15,964 nucleotides of DNA, from the NCBI GenBank assembly GCA_002455915.1, contig DKLU01000176.1, positions 8,434 to 24,397 on the forward strand. Reading direction: 5' to 3'. Of the stretch, positions 1 to 6,618 are shown one piece after another. The notes under the pieces were generated by a model, which saw only the letters and a list, made by a program, of their open reading frames with translations, ran no database searches and was not told the DNA's origin. Each line of letters begins with the position of its first letter. The first letter of the stretch is position 1. The DNA comes from Chryseobacterium sp. UBA6632 (GTDB lineage: Bacteria > Bacteroidota > Bacteroidia > Flavobacteriales > Weeksellaceae). Both the position numbers and the translations under genes were made by a program.

Positions 1-1042
1 TATATTTTAAAGGTAAAATCGTATTTAAAATAATTAATTCAATAAAATCTTTAGTCAGAATTTTAGGTTGATCGACGGGTGAAATTTTATCGAAATTAAA
101 ATGATTATCCCAATATTCTGAAGCTTTTATATCTTTAAAAATTTCAAATAATTGTTCTGAATTTTTAGCATGAATAATTTTCGAGAATAAATTCTGATGC
201 TGAAAATAAAGATTTGCCAGTTGTGACAAACGAATCGTCGGGAAATTCGGAGGTCGTAATCTTAAAAATTTAGGGTGAATTTTTAAATCGGAAATATTGA
301 ATTTAGCTTTAATAAAATCAAATTCGCGTTTCCAGATTTTCATTTGTTCATCTTGTGAATTTTCCAGCCAGCCGGAAATTCCGAAAAATAAAGCTTCAAG
401 CTGGGTTTGATTTTGTTGAATTTTAAGAATGATATTAAAATCAATACTTTCTGCAATTTGTTTAAAAATAAAAGCATTCACTTTTAAACCAAAAGAGTAG
501 GCGAGAGAATGAAACAAAACGGCTTCAAAATTATTTTTAAACTGTTTTAAATTACTCTCAAATTCCAGCGATTTTTCTTCCAGCTTTTTCAGGACATTTT
601 CTTCATGAAAGTTGATAGGAATTTTATCTGAATCAAAAATACTTTCACAAGGAATAAACTGATTTCCGCTTATCAATTTTTCATATTTCCAGACAACGTT
701 TTCATCAATATGATTTTTTAATTCTAATGTTGGGATATTTTTATTGTTGAGTTCATCAATCTCGCAATCATTTTGAAAAACAACATGAAGAATAATGTTT
801 TGATAATTCGGATCGAGAGAATGATTGTGAAAAATCCAGTCGGAAGATTTTACATGAAGTTCAATATTACCAGCGAAAATAATATTGTTGATTTTAATTT
901 TTGCTGATAGAAAATCCGGACCGGAATTGGTATTCCATTTGCCAAAATCTATTATTTCAACGAAATTTCCTTCAATATCCTTGAAGTCAAAATGTTTGAA
1001 AATCTTAAAATTCCAAAGATATTGAAGTAATTTTTCCGTCAT
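1..1042 (-). CDS. DUF2851 family protein, C-terminus cut by window edge
   Basis: My reverse-strand translation from the ATG at 1042 runs without a stop to the left edge. That gives 347 complete codons, so the C-terminal part is missing; as I recall the family, its members are about 420 residues. The protein starts MTEKLLQYLWNFKIF and contains FGKWNTNSGPDF, an N-terminal ELHVKSSDW segment, and near the visible end a PNFPTIRLSQLA stretch. I recognise these as hallmarks of DUF2851, a Bacteroidetes family with no established function. I see no signal peptide or membrane segment, so it is probably cytoplasmic. The start lies 26 bases after the bshA stop on the same strand, so it may be read through from bshA. 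It also has its own promoter-like element just upstream. The family call is fairly sure; the role is unknown. Confidence 0.8.
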   Translation of the reverse strand, partial: MTEKLLQYLWNFKIFKHFDFKDIEGNFVEIIDFGKWNTNSGPDFLSAKIKINNIIFAGNIELHVKSSDWIFHNHSLDPNYQNIILHVVFQNDCEIDELNNKNIPTLELKNHIDENVVWKYEKLISGNQFIPCESIFDSDKIPINFHEENVLKKLEEKSLEFESNLKQFKNNFEAVLFHSLAYSFGLKVNAFIFKQIAESIDFNIILKIQQNQTQLEALFFGISGWLENSQDEQMKIWKREFDFIKAKFNISDLKIHPKFLRLRPPNFPTIRLSQLANLYFQHQNLFSKIIHAKNSEQLFEIFKDIKASEYWDNHFNFDKISPVDQPKILTKDFIELIILNTILPLKY

Positions 1043-1051
1043 GAGTTAACA

Positions 1052-1083
1052 CAAATATAGCGGAACTACTACACTTTTGTCAA
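1052..1083 (-). promoter_or_regulatory. Candidate Bacteroidetes-type promoter for the DUF2851 gene
   Basis: On the minus strand, TTGACA (complement of 1078-1083) is followed 21 bases after its TTG by TATATTTG (complement of 1052-1059). This fits the Bacteroidetes consensus TTG-N17-23-TAnnTTTG. Only 9 bases separate the TAnnTTTG box from the ATG at 1042, so a transcript starting at the usual distance would be nearly leaderless. The -33 element lies inside the 3' end of bshA. In AT-rich DNA such matches can arise by chance. Confidence 0.45.
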
Positions 1084-2217
1084 CTCTTTTTTAAAGTTTT
1101 CGATCGTTGTTCTATACATTTCTTCATATATAGGAAGAATGTTTTTTAAATCGAATTTTATCGCTTGTTCTTTCGCATTTTTCTTCATTTCGGTTAAAAG
1201 TTCATCATTGCTCAATAATTTGATACAATAATTACTCATCGCTTCCACGTTTCCTATTTCTGCCAAAAACCCTGTTTCTCCTTGGATATTAACTTCCGGA
1301 ATTCCACCCGCATTTGAACTGATAACCGGAGTGTTTGCCGCCATCGCTTCCAACGCCGCCAAACCAAAACTTTCCTGCTCAGAAGGCAATAAAAAGACGT
1401 CTGAAAGCTGAAGAATTCTATATAAATCATTCACTTTTCCAAGCAAACGGATTTTTGAAATCAATTCAGGATTTTCTTCCAAAAACTGATTGATTTTCTC
1501 CATATCAGGACCTTCACCGATGATAATTAATTTCGATTTTACCTTTTTCTCAACATTTTTGAAAATCTGTAAAACTTCATCCACACGTTTTACCGGACGT
1601 AAATTCGAAACGTGAATAAGGATTTTTTCGTCTGGATTTGCAAATTGTGTTCTCTGACATTCATTGCATTCATCAAATTCAGAATTATCGATGAAATTGG
1701 TAATCACCTGAATTTCTTTTTTGATTTTAAAGAATTGCAACGTATCTCTTTTCAAGCTTTCAGAAACGGAAGTAATCGCATCTGATTGATTGATAGAGAA
1801 TTCTACCGCGTGTTTGTAACTCGGATGTTGACCAACCAAAGTAATGTCTGTTCCGTGAAGTGTCGTCACCAAAGGAATATCGTTGTTGTCTTCCTGCAAC
1901 ATTTGCTTTGCCGTAAACGCCGCATAAGCGTAAGGAATCGCGTAATGTGCGTGAAGTAAATCAAGCTTGTAAAGATTCACAACACGGTAAATCATCGAGC
2001 TCAACGCAATATCATAAGGCTGATATTGGAAAAGTGGATAGGTCTGAACATTTACTCTATGGAAAAAAATATTCGGGTTGGTGATGTCTAATCTTGCAGG
2101 AAGTGCGTTGCTGATGAAGTGAACTTCGTAGCCTTTGTTGGCCAGCGACATTCCCAATTCGGTTGCCACAATTCCGCTTCCGCCGTATGTTGGATAGCAA
2201 AGTATGCCTATTTTCAT
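1069..2217 (-). CDS. bshA: N-acetyl-alpha-D-glucosaminyl L-malate synthase BshA
   Basis: A 382-residue GT4-family glycosyltransferase. BshA transfers GlcNAc from UDP-GlcNAc to L-malate, the first step in making bacillithiol, the low-molecular-weight thiol of Firmicutes and many Bacteroidetes. Visible features are the N-terminal nucleotide-fold start MKIGILCYPTYGGSG (GGSG at 12-15), HAHYAIPYA at 89-97, LHGTDITLVG at 120-129, SNLRPVKR at 204-211 and the EX7E donor-site motif E282-E290 in EQESFGLAALE. Length matches the BshA norm of about 380. There is no signal peptide, so it is cytoplasmic. It starts 46 bases after the stop of the upstream GH3 gene, with no recognisable promoter between, suggesting co-transcription. 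The deacetylase and ligase genes (bshB, bshC) are not in the window. A CNEC pair (C184, C187) is an unusual detail. A generic GT4 enzyme is the alternative, but the motif set favours BshA. Confidence 0.88.
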   Translation of the reverse strand: MKIGILCYPTYGGSGIVATELGMSLANKGYEVHFISNALPARLDITNPNIFFHRVNVQTYPLFQYQPYDIALSSMIYRVVNLYKLDLLHAHYAIPYAYAAFTAKQMLQEDNNDIPLVTTLHGTDITLVGQHPSYKHAVEFSINQSDAITSVSESLKRDTLQFFKIKKEIQVITNFIDNSEFDECNECQRTQFANPDEKILIHVSNLRPVKRVDEVLQIFKNVEKKVKSKLIIIGEGPDMEKINQFLEENPELISKIRLLGKVNDLYRILQLSDVFLLPSEQESFGLAALEAMAANTPVISSNAGGIPEVNIQGETGFLAEIGNVEAMSNYCIKLLSNDELLTEMKKNAKEQAIKFDLKNILPIYEEMYRTTIENFKKELTKV

Positions 2218-2263
2218 TAGTTTACTGTTGTTTTGATGTGTTAAATACTTTTGAATTTACACG

Positions 2264-3955
2264 TTATTTCGCAGTTGGATTCAAATCGATTCCCATTCCT
2301 GCCTTTAATTTATCATTTACCAAGACAGGAAGTCTGCCCCAGATTTTTGTTTTTCCGTTCAATGCATCGGCTGTTGCATTCATAGAGTCTTCATTGTTTT
2401 CGTAAGAAACCAAAACGGTTGAAATTTTTGAAATATCAATATCTTTTAATGCGTAAGCACTTCCGAAAACATTTAGAATAATATTTTGCTTCTTTGTTAA
2501 ATCAGTTAAAATTTTTTTTGAAGCATCCGAAACTTTGTAAGATTTATAAGCTGTAGAATTATCTTTGTGTAAACCGACAATTACCGTAGAATTAGCAGGA
2601 ATTGTATTGATTTCATTCGCTTTTTTAATAATTATATTTGAACCTAATTGATTCGCGAAAGTTTGATAAGGTGCTTCTTCCAAAGGAACATAATAAATTT
2701 GTTTTCCTTTTAATGGAAGTAGTTTTTTCTCATCCTTCAATAAAGTTAAAGCATTTGAATATAAGTTCTGAACTAAAACTTTATGAGAATCATTATTTAA
2801 GTCTGAATTAATATTTTCAGGATTTTTCGGAGTGTAGTGATTTAAACCTAAATAGTATTTGGTTAAAAGAATTTTCTTTACACTTTCCTCAACTCTCGAT
2901 TGTGAAATTTCTCCGTTGTCAATTGCTTTTTGAATTAATTTTTTACCACTTGCCACACCTTGTGAAAACAACATAATATCATTTCCAGCTTTGAAAGCCA
3001 TTGCATCCAGTTCTCCAGGATTGTATTTGTTAGCTACAGCGCCCATGTTTAGAGCATCGGTAATGATCAATCCTTTGAAACCTAATTTTTCTTTCAGCAA
3101 GCCTGTAATAATATTTTTAGAAACCGAAGCCGGAATTCCTTTCGCCGATTCCAACGACGGAACATACAAATGTGCCACCATTACACCACCGATTCCTTTA
3201 TCCATCAAAGCTTTGAAGGGAGCTAATTCAATATTGTTTAATCTTTCAGCTTGGTGCGAAACGACAGGCAAATCTAAATGAGAATCGGTACTCGTATCAC
3301 CATGCCCTGGAAAGTGTTTGATTGCCGCTAAAATATTATTTTTCTGAAGCCCATTAGAGTAAGCTAGGGCAGAGCTGATGACATTATTTACTTCAGAACC
3401 GAAACTTCTGTTTCCGATAATCGGGTTGTTGGGGTTTGTATTAACATCAACAACTGGCGCAAAATCCCAGTTGATGCCCATTCTGTGGCAGTCTTCTGCT
3501 ATTTTGGCAGACATCTGCTCGATTAAATTCTTATCCTGAATGGCTCCCAACGTCATTGCCCAAGGATATTTGTGAGCCGTTGCAATTCTCTGGAAAACGC
3601 CCCATTCGGCATCCATCCCGATCATTAACGGAACTTTGGATTTTTGCTGAAACTCATTCACCAAATTGATTTCTCTTGCGGCATCATCCTGCATCAGAAT
3701 CAATCCACCGATTTTATCGTTGACAACGATGTTTCTTACGGTATTGATCTCATTTTCACCTTTGTTAGTGTAAAGAGCTACAATGAAGAGCTGTCCCAGT
3801 TTTTCGTCTTGAGATAGATTTTTGTATGTTGTATCTACCCATTGATTGGCCTTTTTCAAATCTTCTTCAGAAATGTTTTTGGGCTGATATTGAGCATTGA
3901 TCTTTGAACCTACCAATAAGAAAATAAAGAGGGAAGTATAAACCAGTTTCTTCAT
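2264..3955 (-). CDS. Glycoside hydrolase family 3 protein, NagZ-like beta-N-acetylglucosaminidase
   Basis: A 563-residue protein. Residues 1-21 form a Sec signal peptide (hydrophobic core, likely cut in KINA^Q with no lipobox cysteine), so it is predicted to be periplasmic or secreted. The GH3 N-terminal barrel covers roughly 30-380. It carries the NagZ-type motif KHFPGHGDTSTDSH at 213-226, which holds the His/Asp dyad acting as acid/base in NagZ enzymes. The predicted nucleophile Asp300 lies in GLIITDALNMGA. About 180 further residues resemble the GH3 C-terminal sandwich domain. Likely substrate is a GlcNAc-containing muropeptide or glycan. Many Bacteroidetes relatives are about 1000 residues because of a fused serine beta-lactamase-like domain, which is absent here. 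It is the first gene of a run with bshA and DUF2851, preceded by a good candidate promoter. Exact specificity is inferred. Confidence 0.85.
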   Translation of the reverse strand: MKKLVYTSLFIFLLVGSKINAQYQPKNISEEDLKKANQWVDTTYKNLSQDEKLGQLFIVALYTNKGENEINTVRNIVVNDKIGGLILMQDDAAREINLVNEFQQKSKVPLMIGMDAEWGVFQRIATAHKYPWAMTLGAIQDKNLIEQMSAKIAEDCHRMGINWDFAPVVDVNTNPNNPIIGNRSFGSEVNNVISSALAYSNGLQKNNILAAIKHFPGHGDTSTDSHLDLPVVSHQAERLNNIELAPFKALMDKGIGGVMVAHLYVPSLESAKGIPASVSKNIITGLLKEKLGFKGLIITDALNMGAVANKYNPGELDAMAFKAGNDIMLFSQGVASGKKLIQKAIDNGEISQSRVEESVKKILLTKYYLGLNHYTPKNPENINSDLNNDSHKVLVQNLYSNALTLLKDEKKLLPLKGKQIYYVPLEEAPYQTFANQLGSNIIIKKANEINTIPANSTVIVGLHKDNSTAYKSYKVSDASKKILTDLTKKQNIILNVFGSAYALKDIDISKISTVLVSYENNEDSMNATADALNGKTKIWGRLPVLVNDKLKAGMGIDLNPTAK

Positions 3956-3972
3956 AATTTTTTGAATAAGAA

Positions 3973-4005
3973 CAAAAATACAATTAAAAAAATTGATGAA
4001 AACAA
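3973..4005 (-). promoter_or_regulatory. Candidate promoter of the GH3-bshA-DUF2851 run
   Basis: Minus-strand TTG (complement of 4003-4005), a 22-base spacer, then TATTTTTG (complement of 3973-3980). This matches the Bacteroidetes TTG-N17-23-TAnnTTTG consensus. The ATG at 3955 lies 17 bases beyond the box. It sits in the 116-base divergent region shared with the lipoprotein gene at 4072, for which I could not find an equally good element. Confidence 0.55.
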
Positions 4006-4071
4006 TGTTTTTGAAACTTTTGGTATATGATTTGAATACGGTTTATAAATAATAAATAAAACTTTTATAAA

Positions 4072-4581
4072 ATGAAAAAATTTCTTCCAGTTTTACTACT
4101 AGCTTTTGTAAGCTTATTTATATTTAGCTGTGATAATAATGATAATGTGGTTGGGGATGGTGACACTTATTCTAAAGTGAGAGATGTAAATGTGAATTTA
4201 AACAGCTCAAATAACTATGGACATATTGAACCTCTTAACATCAGCAATAGTGATGTTGTTTTAGTATATAGAAGAGATGTTGCACAAGGTAACGGATGGC
4301 AACTGATTCCTAAGACTTATTACTTATCAGGAGGGAGAGAGTTAGACTATAACTTCCTTTTCAGTTCTCAGCAAGTAGAAATTTATACTGACGGTGTTGA
4401 TCCTAGTACACTTTCTAGTGCTGAAGCAAGTACATATTTAAATAGTCAGACTTTCAGAATTGTATTAGTTCCTGCAAGTGCTGCTAAAGGTACAAATACA
4501 GTTGATACAAGTGATTACAATGCTGTAATTAAGTACTACGGATTAAATGATTCTAATGTACCGGTTACTAAAGCAAATTAA
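4072..4581 (+). CDS. Small lipoprotein of unknown function
   Basis: 169 residues. The N-terminus MKKFLPVLLLAFVSLFIFSC is a lipoprotein signal peptide with the lipobox cysteine at residue 20, followed by the acidic/Asn-rich tail DNNDN. The mature part (about 150 residues) is rich in Asn, Ser, Tyr and Val, and has alternating hydrophobic residues suggesting a small beta-rich domain (VVLVYRRDV, FRIVLVPAS, YNAVIKYYG). It has only the single cysteine used for lipidation and no enzymatic motif I recognise. It is a single-gene plus-strand unit between two minus-strand clusters, closed by a strong terminator. I do not recognise the family beyond similar uncharacterised Flavobacteriaceae lipoproteins. 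The gene is convincing because of the intact signal, lipobox and terminator. Confidence 0.8.
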   Translation: MKKFLPVLLLAFVSLFIFSCDNNDNVVGDGDTYSKVRDVNVNLNSSNNYGHIEPLNISNSDVVLVYRRDVAQGNGWQLIPKTYYLSGGRELDYNFLFSSQQVEIYTDGVDPSTLSSAEASTYLNSQTFRIVLVPASAAKGTNTVDTSDYNAVIKYYGLNDSNVPVTKAN

Positions 4582-4612
4582 TTAGTATATCTTTTCAGTT
4601 TTTTATAATTAA

Positions 4613-4645
4613 AAAATCCCTGGAGAAAATTTCTTCAGGGATTTT
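4613..4645. terminator. Bidirectional intrinsic terminator
   Basis: A perfect stem AAAATCCCTG / CAGGGATTTT (4613-4622 and 4636-4645) is extended inward by further A-T and G-C pairs and one G-T pair to a 3-base loop. It is followed on the plus strand by GCTTTTTATT, and has A/T runs on the other side too. It lies between the convergent lipoprotein gene (stop 4581) and ribA (stop 4660), so it can end both transcripts. Confidence 0.85.
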
Positions 4646-4659
4646 GCTTTTTATTATTT

Positions 4660-5256
4660 TTAATTATCATTGTCATCCAATAAATGACCAAAATAATCTT
4701 TCTTTGTCTGTAAATATCCTTTGCTTATTTCATTAGCCGGAATTTGCAACGGAACTCTTGAATTAAGATGTACATTACTTTCTGTAACATACTTTACCTT
4801 TTCAGGATTGTTGGTTAAAAGATTAATATCTTTTACGTCCAAAAGATTTAGAATTTCAATCGCTACTCCAAAGTTTCTGTCATCTGCAGGAAGTCCAAGC
4901 TTTAAATTGGCTTCTACAGTATCAAATCCTTTTTCCTGTAATGAATACGCCTTCAATTTATTTATTATCCCAATATTTCGCCCTTCCTGACGAAGATAAA
5001 TGATAATCCCTCCATTTTCATGGATATATTTCATAGCAGCGTCTAATTGCTGCCCACATTCACATTTTTTTGAATGGAAAACTTCTCCGGTAATACATTC
5101 TGAGTGGAAGCGTACATTTACAGGTTTAGAAAAATCTGTATTTTCGGCGATAATTGCCATGTGCGGCATCCAGTCAGTTTCGTCTTCGGAAAAAGCAATC
5201 ATTCGGAAAGTGCCATGTTCCGTAGGAACGTTAGCCTCCGCCTGAATTTTAATCAT
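4660..5256 (-). CDS. ribA: GTP cyclohydrolase II
   Basis: 198 residues, the usual length for monofunctional RibA, with no fused DHBP synthase domain. It opens the GTP ring to 2,5-diamino-6-ribosylamino-4-pyrimidinone 5'-phosphate, the first step of the GTP branch of riboflavin synthesis. The zinc cysteines are C54, C65 and C67 in HSECITGEVFHSKKCECGQ, at the same numbers as in the E. coli enzyme. The RQEGRNIG box is at 89-96, the conserved Tyr is Y104, and the DDRNFG box with the conserved Arg127 follows. The LLTNNPEKV stretch near 146 is also typical. It is the last gene of the envelope cluster, 20 bases after the small lipoprotein gene. No FMN riboswitch is visible upstream, so expression probably follows the cluster. 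Its place among envelope genes is likely positional rather than functional. Confidence 0.93.
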   Translation of the reverse strand: MIKIQAEANVPTEHGTFRMIAFSEDETDWMPHMAIIAENTDFSKPVNVRFHSECITGEVFHSKKCECGQQLDAAMKYIHENGGIIIYLRQEGRNIGIINKLKAYSLQEKGFDTVEANLKLGLPADDRNFGVAIEILNLLDVKDINLLTNNPEKVKYVTESNVHLNSRVPLQIPANEISKGYLQTKKDYFGHLLDDNDN

Positions 5257-5276
5257 TAATTAGCCTAAATTAGTTT

Positions 5277-5729
5277 TTAATTTCCCTTTAAAGAATCTTC
5301 GATAACGTTGATATTGGTTTTTAATCTCACCAAATATCTGTTAAGAACCTCATCGTCATCTTTGTTAAGACGCTGTCTTATTTTTTGAATCTTTTTATAA
5401 GATTTTTCGAAACTTTTAATTGCTCTGTTTTTTCCTGAAACGTTTCCGGCATCGATTGCATAAAGATAATTTTGCAGGCTGTATTTTAAGCCCGTTACTT
5501 CTTCGTTTACGTCGCCATTTTTAAATTTAGGAAAAGTAGAGATCAGATTAGAAATCTCAGAAGCATTTACATTTTCTTTAATATTGATATTAATGCTTTT
5601 CTTGCCGCTGTTGGAATCTCCTTTAGATTCACTATAAAAGCTGTTCGACAACGGAGAAAAATTTGGTTTTTCCGATGCACAAGAATAACTGAGTATTAAT
5701 AATATTCCGAGAAAAAGTATTCGTTTCAT
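5277..5729 (-). CDS. Small lipoprotein of unknown function
   Basis: 150 residues. MKRILFLGILLILSYSC is a lipoprotein signal with the lipobox cysteine at 17. After a Ser/Asn-rich linker (about 18-45) the rest looks mainly helical and charged, ending in KKIQKIRQRLNKDDDEVLNRY, with no catalytic motif visible. Its ATG overlaps the stop of the upstream DUF4254 gene as ATGA (5726-5729), which suggests translational coupling, and an AAGGGG purine run precedes the start. Because it lies in the middle of an envelope cluster, a periplasmic or outer-membrane-anchored accessory role is likely, but the family is not recognised. Confidence 0.8.
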   Translation of the reverse strand: MKRILFLGILLILSYSCASEKPNFSPLSNSFYSESKGDSNSGKKSININIKENVNASEISNLISTFPKFKNGDVNEEVTGLKYSLQNYLYAIDAGNVSGKNRAIKSFEKSYKKIQKIRQRLNKDDDEVLNRYLVRLKTNINVIEDSLKGN

Positions 5730-6337
5730 TTTTGCCCCTTTTGATAAAGGATTGGGTTAAGACTTTCATCGTTATACATTTTCATTTGTTTGTATACCTT
5801 CATCTTAACGTCACCGTTCTCAATATCAGTAAGCAACTGATTAATAGAAGTTGATAGATCTTCTTTTTGCATTAAAAGTACATCGAGCTTTGCCTGGCAA
5901 TTGGCACGATGTTCTTCTGAAGCAGATTCTCTATTTGCTTCTAATGACATGTGATAAACCTTTAATGCAAGTATCGATAATCTGTCTACAGCCCATGCAG
6001 GTGTTTCCGTATTAATCTTTGCTTCAGATTTAGTAGTACTATTTTTATATTTTTCCAGAAACCAACTGTCTATAAATTCCACCAAATCAGTTCTTTTTTG
6101 ATTCGAGGCATCTATGGTTCTCTTTAATGCAAGAGCTTCAGTAGGATCTATGTTCTCATCTCTAATAATATCTTCCAAATGCCATTGAACGGTATCAATC
6201 CAGTTCTTTGCATACAAAATTCGTTCCAAACTGTCTTTTTCGAACGGGTTATTAATTAGAGTATTAACATCATCAGACACGTGATAATCTTCAATACTTT
6301 GATTGAAGACTTTCCATGCAGTCTCAGTAAAATTCAT
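5726..6337 (-). CDS. DUF4254 domain protein
   Basis: 203 residues, apparently all helical and soluble, without signal peptide or membrane segment. The stretch NWIDTVQWHLEDIIRD at 45-60, followed by DPTEALALKR and DASNQKRTDLVE, is the recognisable DUF4254 core, a Bacteroidetes family of unknown function. As I recall, the family is often found beside lipopolysaccharide or glycosyltransferase genes. Here the neighbours are tatA (18 bases upstream) and a lipoprotein gene that it overlaps by ATGA, so the three are almost certainly one transcript. A cytoplasmic role linked to envelope assembly is inference only. Confidence 0.85.
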   Translation of the reverse strand: MNFTETAWKVFNQSIEDYHVSDDVNTLINNPFEKDSLERILYAKNWIDTVQWHLEDIIRDENIDPTEALALKRTIDASNQKRTDLVEFIDSWFLEKYKNSTTKSEAKINTETPAWAVDRLSILALKVYHMSLEANRESASEEHRANCQAKLDVLLMQKEDLSTSINQLLTDIENGDVKMKVYKQMKMYNDESLNPILYQKGQK

Positions 6338-6355
6338 CGGGTAAAAAGAATTTTT

Positions 6356-6571
6356 TTAGTTGCTAGTAGGATTGTTGTTGTTCGTTGAAGAATTTTTATT
6401 CTCAGCGCCAGGTTTGTCTTCCTCCTTTACTGCATCTTTGAATTCTTTAATCCCAGACCCCACACCTCTCATTAATTCCGGAATTTTTTTACCTCCGAAA
6501 AGTAATACAAGAAGTATTGCCACGATTAAGATATGTTGCCAAGATAAGGCAAGTATTGTTAATGTATTCAT
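6356..6571 (-). CDS. tatA: Sec-independent protein translocase subunit TatA
   Basis: 71 residues with the complete TatA/E layout. A short N-terminus with W11 leads to one transmembrane helix (about 12-25), the FGGKKIPEL hinge (25-33), an amphipathic helix RGVGSGIKEFKDAV (35-48), then a charged Asn-rich tail. TatA oligomers form the folded-protein pore together with TatC, which is not encoded in the window. The gene lies between the EnvC-like gene and DUF4254. A candidate promoter falls in the end of the EnvC-like gene, so tatA may be transcribed both with it and on its own. A TatE or TatB assignment is less likely given the short tail and hinge sequence. Confidence 0.92.
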   Translation of the reverse strand: MNTLTILALSWQHILIVAILLVLLFGGKKIPELMRGVGSGIKEFKDAVKEEDKPGAENKNSSTNNNNPTSN

Positions 6572-6585
6572 TGCTGATTTTTTTG

Positions 6586-6618
6586 CAAAGTTAAACCTTT
6601 TTTTAATAAGAAACCCAA
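6586..6618 (-). promoter_or_regulatory. Candidate promoter for tatA and downstream genes
   Basis: Minus-strand TTG (complement of 6616-6618), a 22-base spacer, then TAACTTTG (complement of 6586-6593) match TTG-N17-23-TAnnTTTG. The tatA ATG at 6571 is 14 bases beyond the box. The -33 part is inside the last codons of the EnvC-like gene, so this would be an internal promoter of the cluster. Confidence 0.55.

Noticed and set aside
2991..3281. Plus-strand 96-residue frame within the GH3 gene
   Set aside because: It overlaps the catalytic-domain codons of a clearly recognised gene on the other strand; a shadow frame.
4021..4071. Promoter for the plus-strand lipoprotein gene
   Set aside because: TATGATTTG near 4026-4034 has one base too many for TAnnTTTG and lacks a spaced TTG; not strong enough to report.
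5257..5276. FMN riboswitch ahead of ribA
   Set aside because: Only 20 bases separate ribA from the preceding gene, with no room for the RFN element and none of its conserved segments.
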